Of a DNA stretch of 64,000 nucleotides, positions 47,266-59,336 are shown in pieces (position 1 is the stretch's first letter; each line of letters opens with the position of its first letter). Source of the DNA: Chimonanthus salicifolius. Taxonomy: Eukaryota > Streptophyta > Magnoliopsida > Laurales > Calycanthaceae. The DNA lies in contig CM023534.1 of NCBI GenBank assembly GCA_013350335.1, positions 13,044,802 to 13,108,801 on the forward strand, given 5' to 3'. A program made the position numbers and the translations under genes. Under the pieces are notes generated by a model. That model searched no databases and was not told where the DNA came from. It was given only the letters and a program-made list of their open reading frames with translations.

Positions 47266-49716
47266 TTTGTGTTAGCGATTGCATTATATTAGTATTTCTA
47301 TTGTAATTGAAGTAGAGTAGGGGTAGTTTAGTCTTTTGTAATAGTAATCGGTCGTTGGACTTGGAGCATGTTATGATATGGTTCCTTAGACTTAGGGAGA
47401 TAGTTGCTTGCTTATTTCTTATTTAAAGAGGTATGTAATTATGTGTAACCTATATTAATGAACAAATATATTCTTATCTCCTATTTTTTCATGTATTTCT
47501 TTTATTGTTTTATGCTACTCAATTGAGAGACTTAGAAGTTTTCTTATTGCAAATGTGTGTTGCCTCTTTCTAACCTAGTAATTGTGAGAGAGAAGATTGA
47601 ACTTATCCTATAACTTGTTAAAGATAACACATCCAAGCAAACTTTGCGATGAATGTGTATGTGAAAATCAAAGACGTTGAAATTTTTAGGAACTTTGTGT
47701 CAAGATAAAGGATGGCATTAGTTTTGTAGTGATGGTAGCAATAGCCAATAGCATAGTGTAAAGAAGTTATTCTAAGACATATTTCTATCTGTTGAGAGAA
47801 GGCTTCACATACACCTGTTTGTGATTTATAAAAAGTGTTTATTTAAAATTACTAAAATACTTTTCGAGCTCTCGAACTCCAAAACAGGTAAACTGGGATT
47901 CACTACAGATCCCACACTCTCTCCACACTGCCATCAAAGCACCAAAAATGACACGAAGATTGATAAATCTCCTCAAAAATCCCAAAAAATTAGGTTAGAT
48001 TGTTATATTAGTCGTTGAAATTTTTAAGAACTTTGTGTCAAGATGGCATTAGTTTTTGTAGTGTCAAGATGGCATTAGTTTTCGTGGTGTGAAGATGTTA
48101 TTCAAGACATATTTCTATTTGTTGAGAGAAGGCTTCATATACACTTGTGACTTATGAAAAATGGTTATTCAATAAATTGTATGTGAATTGTAACTATTTT
48201 TCAACCTTTTGATGATTGAAGATCATGATTGGTTGATCACTTTGTGAAGATGTGCTGCATGGTGCTTGAGAAAATGGTATGAACGTTTTGGAGGGAAAAA
48301 AACCTGCATAATCTACGTGATTGAAGCAGTGATCTAGAAAGAAAGGAAAAGTAGTGAAGAAGACTGGGAATTTACCTGGTTCGGCATGTGTTCTATTAGT
48401 GAGGAAGCAATCAGTATCCTGCTTGTCAAATCATTATATTTCTCTTCGAAGTTTCCATTAGAAAAATTAATAATAACTAGAGGATCACAAACACATTTCC
48501 TGTCAACCGTTGTGGAGAGTGGAAATAAAAGAAAAGTGCGATAATATTAGGACCATGGCCTGGCTTTTAAAATTGGTTAAGCCCACTCAAATCCAACTCA
48601 ACAATGTGTTAATCAAGTCTAGACTTGTATAATTTTATGCAAATTAGCAATAAGATTTACTTCAAACGAGGAGATCCTTCAGATTTTCAGAGACTAATTC
48701 TTCCTTCATTTCTCCTTCCATTTCAAGTCTGGAAGAAAATAGGAGACTATTTTGAGTTTTAATTATAAATTTTGGTCTTCTAGAGTTTTGAAATGTTTTG
48801 GGCCCTCAGTTATTGAATCGAACACTCTGGTCAATTTTGATCATTTTCACAACCATTCTTTTTTACATACTGTTCTCTAATATGGCTTACTTGAGCTTTT
48901 TGGTTGATAAATGCGCAGAAAACCATCGAACTTTTTGGCCCCAACCTTTTGTAACTAAGATGGTTGTTGGTCACACCGTCATAGGATTTTATGGCATTGT
49001 AACCATCGAATTTTTGCTAGCTTTAGTAATAACAGTATGGAACTGCAATTTATCTTACAAACTGTTTGTAGAGCCTGATTATCATATTTGTATTGTCCAT
49101 CCGATTTATACTAATTATCAAATTTTATTGGAAGATAATTTTGTAATTTTTCATTGCACCTTATGTAAACCCTAATCAGGGCAGTATATAATTATGTTTT
49201 CTATAAAAGAGATGATACATGGTGAAAATTATAACGAGAGTCAGAGCTGACTCCCCTTCGATTTTTTATCTCTAAGCGTAGTGGATCGATGTTGAACCCG
49301 TGGATGTACCGAAAGAGAATCATTTAAATCTCTATGTTGTGGTGTGACTTTCTTCTTTCTGTTTTTCTTTTTCGATATTGTTATTTATGTCAGATAGAAA
49401 AGGTGTTTCCTCCCAACACAAACCTACCTGCAACTCTCTGTAAATGGAAAACTACAAAAACTGATAGAGATAACTGTCACAGCAAGTCAATTCCTAAAGT
49501 AAGATTTTATATATGACCAAGCCAAATTAGTATTACCAGGTAGCAATTATATTGGAGATTGGAGAGAGCTTAAGTGAAGACGGCAATCCATCAAGTGAAG
49601 TAGGCTTTGGCCGAGAGCAACTCTACATGCATTCTTCAACAAACACTCTTAACTTTTTTATTAAATGAGTTAATAGATTAGACCTTAATTTTTTATCAAC
49701 TTTTTAATTAAAGTCT

Positions 49717-50740
49717 TGTTAGGTTTGTGGCTCAAAGCCCTTTTGGGTCTAAGTTTTCTGATGAACCCAAGGTCCAGTGGGCCCAGACTGTTGTAAGCTA
49801 CAGTATAAATATTCACTTTCTTCTTAGGGTTTCTTAGGCTGTGCAGTTTCTCTAGGAGAGAAAGAGGGAGGAGAAGAGAGACCAAGAGGAAGGGTGGATT
49901 AGATTGTAATCCTTATAACCTATCGGGTAGGATTGGTGAAATCCTTGTAACATGACCGATTCTTCTTAGTGGAATCTTTGCACATCCCGTAGATGTAGGC
50001 AACATTATCGAACCACGTAAATTTGTGTTCTTGCTATGTTTTCTTGTGTGTGCTTGATTCTTGTGATTTGTGATTTAAATGTGTGCAGGTTTATCACACA
50101 AGTGGTATCATAGCCTAAGTTTGTTGAATCCAGGAGGATCATCCCAGGGCGTGGGAATAAGCGTCTTACAGAAGATGCGGAACTGAAGGTTCTATACAAC
50201 TGGTGGAGGTGTCAAACACTGGGTAACGATCTTCATGGTGTCGGTTTTTTTGGCCATGGTGGAATTTATTAGATTTCCGGCTCAAAGCCCTTTTGAACCT
50301 GAGTTGTCTGATGGGCCCAGGTTCAGGTCCAGTGGACCCAATCTGTTGTAAGCTACACTATATAAGTTCTCTTTGTCTTAGGGTTTCTTTGGAGCACCTG
50401 GCTGGGCATCCTAGAGGCAATTCAGAGAAATTCTGATGAGGGAAGAGAGGCACTCCAGTAGGGAATGGTCTCTGTCTGAGACCGAGAGACTAGTGAGCCA
50501 GAGAATGTGTATTCTCTGATGAATGAGAGATAGAGAGGGAATGAGAGTGGGAAAGATTGGGTAATCCTTCCAATCCAAATATGCATGTATTTATATCTCC
50601 TCATTGTTACAGTGAATCTTACTTGAATGTTGCCCATGGATGTAGACAATCTTACCGAACCATATATATTTCCATGTTTGATCTCTTGTGTGATTGATTT
50701 GTAATTTACATCTTTCGTTTATTTCCAATTATTTCCAATC
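49717..50740 (+). mobile_element. TRIM-like element in block A'
   Basis: Counterpart of 25010-26011. LTR-like units lie at about 49717-50100 and 50266-50740, with the primer-like site TGGTATCATAGCC at 50103-50115. Confidence 0.62.
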
Positions 50741-51577
50741 AAGTGGTATATATTTCGTTCATTTCCAAAACCGCTTAATTGGCCAAACTATTTTTTTATA
50801 TATCTAATTCGAGTTGAACCTGATATTGTGTTACTTGTTTGGGTGGTGGGACTGAAATAGGTTAACTTACTCGCATTTCGGGAGACACCAGTCCAATCCA
50901 ACCTGGCTATCTAAATTAAACAAATCAAAGCTAACTAATGACAATTCTTATTGATTCAAGAGAGAAATTACCATCCGTAGTTCAAACTTCAAAGCTGTGT
51001 TGGCCCATCGAGTTGAAGCCTGCCCAAGCTTGTCGAGTTGCAGGAACCTAAAAACCATAAAGACCTAGTCCTTAAAATCTGTTTTGTGCTGAATTTGTCA
51101 AGCCAGAATAAGACATGGGTCTGGCCTTCTTCAAGAGTTGTTCTTGTACACACAACTGTACATATTTTTTGTCCATGTCTACATCTTTTACCGACTTTGC
51201 CGGTCAACCCTCTCTTTTTAGGTAAAAATGTGTGCATGTAAGTGAGTTTGAGAGCAACATCTCCCATTCAACCAAGCTAATAAGGTTGTGATTGCAAAAC
51301 CCTTTGATCACATCGCCATCAGACATGCGTGGTACCAAATTTAAAACAAATTAACAAACAAAACCACTGTTAATGACTAGTTTAGACTTTAGAAGCAATA
51401 GTTAATTTATGTGACCTGATTAGAGCTGCTCGCTAAAATATGCTTGGCCATTTGGAGTATGGAAGAAGTAGATCATCTATAATAAAATCAAAATAACAAT
51501 AGTGATGGGACCGGCTATCATTTTCATTTCAACAACTCTTGTTGTTTTATAAATAAAATAGAAGTATTTATAGTTTT

Positions 51578-52182
51578 TGATGCAGTAGGTAGGATCGGAT
51601 AAAGATATGGGTTCAAGTCGGGTTAAGATTGGATGGGTGGCTCAATTTTAAAAGATAAATAAATGTTATTAAATGAACTAAATAGGTCTGATTAATTAGG
51701 ATTAGATGGACTAATGGGATTTAAAACAAAATAAAATAAAGACGGGTAGAAACATGGCAAGGGATGTTGAATTGAATGGGTATGAGGTACCTTTGGGATT
51801 TAAGTGGGTAATGAGATGAGGGTAGGTGAAGGTATGGTTTTAAATGAAAAGGGGAAGTATTCAATGTGGGTAGTATTTGATTATTGAATGGGATGTTGGC
51901 ATTAATAATTGTAATGGGAAAGTTGGAAGGTAAGATACATGGAACGGTGAAAAGGAGAAGATGGAGGGACGTAGATCTGGATGTTGGTGTTGACGAACGA
52001 GGAGGTTTGGGACGATTTGAGTGAAGGGATGATGGGTTCAGGCGAGACTGCAAGATGAATCTCGGCTAGCTACAGATATGGCCGATGGAGGTCCAAACTC
52101 TGGCTGGGTTAGAAGAAGGTATTGGAGATGGGAAGGACGAACCTGGTGTGGGTGGATGGATCTGTGTGTTAGGCTGATTGAT
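51578..52182 (-). mobile_element. Truncated solo LTR in block A'
   Basis: It matches the left part of 26833-27895, starting TGATGCAGTAGG, and ends at about GTTAGGCTGATTGATG, where sequence jumps to that found after the element in block A (TGTTCTATCAAATTATT). The right end is deleted. Confidence 0.65.
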
Positions 52183-52869
52183 GTTCTATCAAATTATTTA
52201 TTACAATACATACATACCACTACACATAGAAAAGGATTCTAATAAACCCAAGTTTTTTTATTTATGAGTGACATCACTTGCATATTTGATTATATAGTAA
52301 TTGAAGCAGAACGGATAGAGACATCAGTATTTTTATAACAAGAAATATCAATTTACATGTTCACTACATAAATAATAACAATTGAACAAAATGATAAGTT
52401 TGATGTCCCTTGTTATGAACATAAAAACACTAGTATAGATTTTTGTTTTTTTAAGTATATCTCTTTAGAAAATTTTAATGATGGAACTTAGGATGGTGTT
52501 ACAAGTACTGTGAAATTTGACTTCTTGCAAAACGGTGAAATCCAAAATCTCAATTATTTGTATTAAAATATTTCAATTATATATGATATTGGTTGGACGG
52601 ACTTGTAACATTCAACCAAGATATCCTCCATGTAAGACTGATAACCAAAACCAGCAAATTGCTAAGCATGTGTTGGAATGGAGTAGCTCCACATTATAAT
52701 AATCAATCGGACTTAACTTGATCCTTCCCTTCCTCAAATATAATATACATTGACGTATGAACAGGCTTGTTATCGCCACTTGAGAGTTTAGAATTACCTT
52801 ACATTTTCACCTACTCCATGTCTTTTATAGACTTGGTGGGTGCAACCTCGTTTTTTAGCTGAAAATGTG

Positions 52870-53022
52870 TCTATATAAGCATGCATGTATGTAGTTTTGA
52901 GAGCAGCATCTCCCATTCTACCAAGCTAACAAGGTTGTCATTCCAAAGCCCATTCTCCTTAGCTTCCATGGCTATAGAAGAGAAAAAGCCTACTAGGGCA
53001 GTCCCTAGAAACAAAGGTCGTG
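52870..53022 (+). other. Second copy of the possible promoter and first exon
   Basis: A TATATAAG box near 52873 and an ATG at 52968 are followed by MAIEEKKPTRAVPRNKGRG and a GTG|GTAACG donor-like site. Compared with 28466-28574 about 60 bases are deleted after codon 3, keeping the frame. No domain is recognised. Confidence 0.28.
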
Positions 53023-55027
53023 GTAACGTTACTAAAGAATATTTTTGTTTTTTTTATTCCATTATTTTTATTATTTTCTCTTTTATTTATTATTTTTTTT
53101 ATAGGTATAGGTTTTAATATAAATATCCTATGCATGTAGTTATTATTATTTAATAATTTCAAAGTCTCTTTTCCCTCCCCACGGTGGACTCGTTTCCCAC
53201 TTCTCTCCATTTTCCTCATCTTTCTTCACTCTGTCTCGTGGATTCGAATTCCTCTGTTGCAGATTCAGAGAGCGCTACTCTCTCGTCCCGCCTCGTTCAC
53301 CCTACGGCGTTTCTGCATCAACTTTTGCCTTCACCGTACCCAGATCTGCTGCAACTCCGCGCCCAACCAAGCAGATCCGGCCACTCATACCGTCCCTAAC
53401 ATTAATCTAACCTCCCTTCTGCCTACCCAACCCAATCACCTTTCTGCCCAGCCACCAAGAACTCACTGTTTGTTCCAACCTGCCATCCCTCCATCGTCCC
53501 CACTCTTACCCCATCTCCATTCGCCAGGCCTCCTAAAGGACCTGAACCATAGTACAAGCCTGCTGCAAAAGGGTGAATGTGCTCGTGTGAGTGAATGAAT
53601 CCCCAAGGAAATGCAAGTGCTCCTCTCATGTCGACAATGATCCATGAAAAGTCTTTTTTTTCTTGTAATTATTGTTGTTAATGGTACTCGTCTAACTTAT
53701 GACTTATGATTTTATGCTTTGTTGTTGGAATATATTTAGGATTTTAGAATATAGAATTATTATGTGATTAGATTTCTATGTTTGGATTTATCTCTAATTT
53801 AGAGATGTAGGTTAAGAGTTTGTTTTTGATTGAGATAGCTCTAAGGTCTGTTAGATACTATAAATACATGTAATAATTTAACTTATAAATACTCCAGTTT
53901 CCAGTATTCTAGAGATTATATCTTGTATTGAATGAAGAGGAGTTCATGTTTATGACGGGTGGTTTCTACTTTCTAGCACCTTGTTTCTTCGTATCTTAGA
54001 TTTTCGTCTTTATGTATAAATCATGAGATTCGATCTTAGATTTGTTAGAAAATTTACAGATTTTCTCATGGTCAATCGTCAAGCTGAAGCTAGAAATGAG
54101 AAATTAGAATTACTTTTCTCCTGTTCATCCAAATCATGTGAGTTAGAACGGTAAGACACAAACATGCGCTGTTGCTGCTGAATACCTCCTCTCCAATTGA
54201 ATGCTGAAGGATCATTTTCAAAGTGGGTGTTTTATCATTTTATACAGTCTAAAGAAAAAGAAAGACTTCTTCCATGTATTACGATTCACTACATTTTTCA
54301 GTTTTTTTTTTAAATTGAGATGATTTAACACTTTGTGCTGCAGTTGACACACACCATTTGCACTTGTTCCTGATTAATGTAAACCTCAGTGATAATTTGT
54401 TATTAACTGAAAAAAAAAAAATCAATAGAAGAGATCTTCAAATCGGCCATGTGCATGTTGTCATCATCATTGGTCATTATTAGATGAAACGCATCTCTTA
54501 AATGATGTGCATATGTTCATATTCCTTTTAGACTTCTATTTTTAATGAACGAAAGAAAAAAAGATTTCTCAATCTCTGCATGGTATAGACTATAGAGCAA
54601 GACCAACACTTAGTTCCAAACTCTTCGCCTCTCCACCGTCACCGTCACCGTCACCGTCGAGTTTGTGAGAGAATAGTAACTAATATAGTTGATTTATATT
54701 CTAGAGTCCTAACTGATTTTTGTTTCTGTTCTAGAGTCCTAGGTGACTCTTGATTGTATTCTAACCATAATCCCTAAATCATGGGATTCCTATTCTTATA
54801 TAGTTGGATATTGAAAAAGTCTGTGAGCACTGTTCCCAAAATTCTACACTAACTAATTAGAATTCTTATTGATTCAAGAGAGAAATTGTCAATCCTACTT
54901 CAAAGTTCAAATGTGTGCTGACCCCGTGGAGTTGAAGCCTGCTCAATCCTATCACGTAGCAGGAACCTAAAGTCATAAAGACATGAATCTGGCGTTCAAA
55001 AGTACACACAACATTATATATTTTAGA

Positions 55028-55310
55028 TGGATTTTTTTTAACGATGGGTAAGATTCATTCAAAAAAGAGAAAAATCTCAAAGAAATGTACAGGCATGAGC
55101 TCAAACGCGAGCAAGACCAAAAAAAAAATACACCACTATAGAACAGTAAAGACTCTCGAACCAAAAAAAGATAAAGCGAGAAACTAAAGTTGTTAGTCCA
55201 AAAATTGAGACTTAAGAAATGAGAATCATTCTTCTTAGCTATGTGCAGATGAACAATGTTGAATCTCCGAATAAGCCCAACAGTAGAACAAGCAAATTAT
55301 TATTCAAGCC
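55028..55310 (-). mobile_element. Possible LINE 3' end fragment
   Basis: An insertion relative to paralogous blocks begins with a T run and AACGATGGGTAAGATTCATT. A poly-A-tailed LINE end in minus orientation would look like this. No reverse transcriptase is visible, so this is a tentative call. Confidence 0.3.
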
Positions 55311-55662
55311 AGATATCCTCTTTGGCTGATAACCAAAACCAGCAAATTGCTAAGCATGTGGAACTCCATATTATAATATAATCAATTGGACTTAAATTGA
55401 ACCTTTCCTTCCTCAAAAATAATATACATGGACGTATGAACAGGCTTGTTATCGTCACTTGATACTCTCAAACTAGTTTTCTGAGGTTGATATTTCACCC
55501 ATGCCATGTACGGGACAGCGTGTGAGGAAAAGAACCAAATATATAATGACTAACTACATGTTGACGACGACTCCTATCAAGTCTAGTTGGTTTGCCTGAT
55601 CAATCAGATAAAAGGTTTGCCTGGCGACGACTCCTATCGAGTCCTTTTAACTGTGGTCAGCA

Positions 55663-55930
55663 ATTTTGACATTACATATTTTCATAATAATTTCTTAACT
55701 CATAAATGACAGAGTGATTACGTGAAGGAAATATGTTTAATCTCTTTTATTATAAAAAACATAAATTGCTCAATCATTAGTCATGATCAATTTCAATTAT
55801 ATGGTGGAGTTGAAAACATTTTCCATAAATAAATTTGAAAATTCAATAAAATTAATAAATTAAATCCACTCGAAAACCAATCAAATGAGTCCCAAGGATA
55901 GGCACCATGTAAGATTTGTCCTCCTCAAAA
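55663..55930 (+). repeat. Direct repeat, left copy
   Basis: It begins TTTTGACATTACATATTTTC and ends near AAAGCACACTTG. It aligns with 56936-57226 with scattered changes. Non-coding. Confidence 0.75.
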
Positions 55931-56935
55931 CATAAACAAAGCACACTTGCTCTGGATATTTTGAAAACAAAAATATTTAATTCATTTGTAAAGTTATTGG
56001 TAGAAAGACACCGCCATAGAGGTTAGTTAACATTGTAAGCGAGATCATAAAATTGACATTGAATAGAGTTATCCAGTTCATGCATAAGGGAGTACTGGTA
56101 TGGCAGCTTTGTTACTTTTCTTTTGTTGTTTATATGAGACTTATATTTATACTTTTTGTTTTCTATATGGTTTCTCTAACTCTCTTATACAAAATCATAG
56201 CTTGCAGTCTTGTATTTTTAACTTTTAATGAAATTTATTCACTATTTTTCCTAGATAAAAAAAGCTTTCAGTTTCCCAATGAAGGTTTCCGATGCAGTGG
56301 ATAGAATCAGATAAAAATATGAAAGGGTGATTCGGTTTAATAGAGATAAGTAATGGGCATTAAATGGACTAACTAGGAGCGATTAGTGGAAATGTTAAAT
56401 GGATTAATGGGACCTTAATAGAATAAAGAATTGAAAAACATGGATCGAATGGGTTGGTATTGAAAGTAATGGAGTAAATGATGGGATAAATAAAGGCAAG
56501 TCATATAGACACACACTTTTCTGTCAGCAGACACCGTATTTCTTTTTTAGAGGTGAAATTTCTATTTTGCCCTTTCGTGTTTCTATGTTTTTTCGATCGA
56601 ACAAACATATAGTTCATTTTTCCTTCGTCGAATCGATGTTATACATATATACAATCGTCCAATTGAATAGATAGTTTATTTTACGTTCGTCTGATCGATC
56701 TTATAGTTATAAACAATCGACCGATTGATCCTTTGTGATCATCCGGTCGATCTTCACTAAGAGGTCAACTGTAAAAGATCAATCAGAGCGAATGTGGGAA
56801 TAAATCCCAAGGAAATGCAAGTGCTCCTCTCATGTCGCCAATAATCCCCGAAGAGCTCAAAAGAAATATATATATAAATAAATTTGAAGTATGATAGAGC
56901 ATAGCTTGGATGAACAATCATATACTATAAGCGAT

Positions 56936-57226
56936 TTTGACATTACATATTTTCATAATAAATAACGCTTAAATGATATAGTGATTACGTGAAGAAAATA
57001 AGCTTAATCTCTTTTATTATAAAAAATATATAATTTTCTCAATCATTAGTCTATGATTAACTTCAATTGTAAGATGAAGTTGAAAACATTTTCAATTAAT
57101 AAATTTGAAAATTCAATAACATTAGTAAATTAAATGAACTCAAAAACTAATCAAATTCAATCTCGAGCATAGACACCATGTAGGATAGGATTTGTTTTCC
57201 TCAAAACATAAATAAAGCTCACTTGA
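56936..57226 (+). repeat. Direct repeat, right copy
   Basis: Partner of 55663-55930, about 1.27 kb downstream in the same orientation, followed by a second occurrence of AAAGTGGGTGTTTTATCATT (also at 54220 and 29740). Confidence 0.75.
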
Positions 57227-59281
57227 ATTGACCAAACAACTTGGGCTTCACTATTAATTATTAATTTTCAAAGTGGGTGTTTTATCATTTTATACAGTCT
57301 AATGAAAAAGAAAGACTTCTCCCATGTATTATGGTTCACTACATTTTCAGTTTTTTAATGGCTTTGAGATGACTTAACACTTTCTGGCTTTCTGCCGCAG
57401 TTGACGTACCACGTGCACTTGTTCCTGATTAATGTAAACATTAGTGATGACTTTTTATTAACTGACAAAAAAATTAATAGAAGAGATCTCCAAATCTGTC
57501 ATTTGCATATTGTCATCATCATTGGTCATAACATCGTCCTTATTAGCATTTCTCATTAACTGGTGAGAAACAGAACTAGAGTTGACAATGGGTGAGGTGA
57601 GCTTGTGATTTAAGCAACTTGGTCTGCAATTCACAGCATGTTCTTCCCAAGTTCGGGACACCCCAGTCCAATCCAACCTGGATATGTAAAGTAAACAAAT
57701 CGAAGCTAACTAATCAGAATTCTTATTGATTCAAGAGAGAAATTACCATCCCCACTTCAAAGTTCAAACCTGTGTTGGCCCCGTCGAGTTGAATCCTGCC
57801 CAAGCTTGTCAAGTTGCAGGAACCTAAAGGTCATAAAGACCTAGTCCTTTACATCTGTTTTGTCTAGAATTGTAAGCCAGATTAAGACATGAATCCGGAC
57901 TTAAAAGAGTTTGTTCTTGTACACACACACGACTGTATATATTTTTCCACATTTGAGAATCTAAGTGATTTTCACTATTGAATTTAACACATTCATTATC
58001 AAGCAGTTGAAGTCTTTATCTGATTTAGACTTGCTTATTTATATGAGTTAGGAGATACACTAATGAGACATGTAATTAGATAGATCGTAGATCCCACAAA
58101 GTTAGGTTCATTTGATAGGTGATTGATTATATGGATTTGAAATATTTAAAGTTTCACTATCAATTGATGGTTCGAGCCATATAATCTCAGCCTTTAAGTT
58201 GTGTTGAGTATGGACCATTGATTATTAAAAGTTTAAAATCAAGAGGTAAGATCACCAGATAGAGATGAAATTTCATATAAGAACTATTCATATGGTCTTC
58301 TACCCAACAACGTAAGCCCTAAAATCCATATTCAGAGGATATCTCACTATCTACCGAAACACGACATGCCTGGTAATAATTTTTTGTATTTATAGAGCAT
58401 TCTATACTATCAAGACAAGCCCAAACTGTGAGATTTGCCTAACAAGTTTAATATTTTATATGAAAATTTTTAATTTAATAAATTTTAAAAACTAATGGAC
58501 ATGGACGCATGAACAAGCTTGTCATCATCACTTGAGACTCTCATCAGAGTAGTTTTCCGAGGTTTATGCCATGTGCAGATAGCCTGTGAGGAAAATGAAA
58601 CCAAATATATAATGACTCCTATCAAATCTTGGTCTCACTTTTTTAAGATGGTGTGCCTCATGAGTCACATCAAAGGTTAATAAAGGCAAATATATAATGA
58701 CTAACTAACTAATATTGACGATGACTCTTACCAAGTCTTTGGTCTCACTTTTTTTTAAGCTGGTTCGCCGATGATTCAGATCAATGGTTAATTTCGAAGG
58801 TAACGTCCATTTATATTTATTTAGCATGCGTAAATATATCATCTAATTTATCTTAACTGTCATCATCATAAATTTAAATTTTATTTATTTAAAGTGGTAT
58901 ATATCTTTTGAATCGAGTTAAAATTATCAAAATTCATATACAGATGCCAAATTATTGATTCTTGATTAAATCTCAAATTATATCTACCGATAAAATTAAT
59001 GTGATGCCAATGATAAAAAATTCACACAACAATTTTCACGAGATGAAATGGTCAATAAATAAAATTAAATCACCCATAAAATTAAGGCACTAAAATAAAT
59101 ACCTTAATTAAATCAAAGGAATAAATAAATAAATAAAATTACAAAAGAGAGAGAAAAAGAGGCACGCACGTTAGAATGCTAGAATTGCATTCAATTTGAT
59201 TGTGTTGTGTCAACTGTCAGAGTCAATACACATATTCTTATTATTTCACAACCATTTTGGCCATCATTCACCAAGCTTTCT

Positions 59282-59289
59282 TATAAATA
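59282..59289 (+). promoter_or_regulatory. TATA box of DUF247 copy 4
   Basis: TATAAATA lies 55 bases before the ATG at 59337, leaving room for a short leader. The open frame extends further upstream without any ATG and overlaps this box, so the longer reading is not used. Confidence 0.68.
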
Positions 59290-59336
59290 TTTCTGCAACT
59301 CAGAATCTTCCATTCCACCATCAAGACACGAATCCA

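Larger units (their letters stand above)
47266..59195. repeat. Duplicated intergenic block A' (upstream of copy 4)
   Basis: It is collinear with block A (22796-32076), starting TCCTTTGTGTTAGCG. It lacks about 280 bases present at 22880-23150, carries a truncated solo LTR (51578-52182), has a local duplication (55663-55930 with 56936-57226) and lacks the MITE at 31008. The open frame at 48798-49175 is a non-ATG reading through a stretch that is frameshifted in block A, so I do not call it a gene. Confidence 0.85.

Noticed and set aside
48798..49175. 125-codon frame with hydrophobic stretches
   Set aside because: It starts at a non-ATG codon, and the paralogous stretch 24150-24480 has several shifts, so there is no sign of coding constraint.
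59196..59336. N-terminal extension of DUF247 copy 4
   Set aside because: The extended frame starts at a TTG, overlaps the TATA box, and is in a different frame in copy 2; the first in-frame ATG is at 59337.
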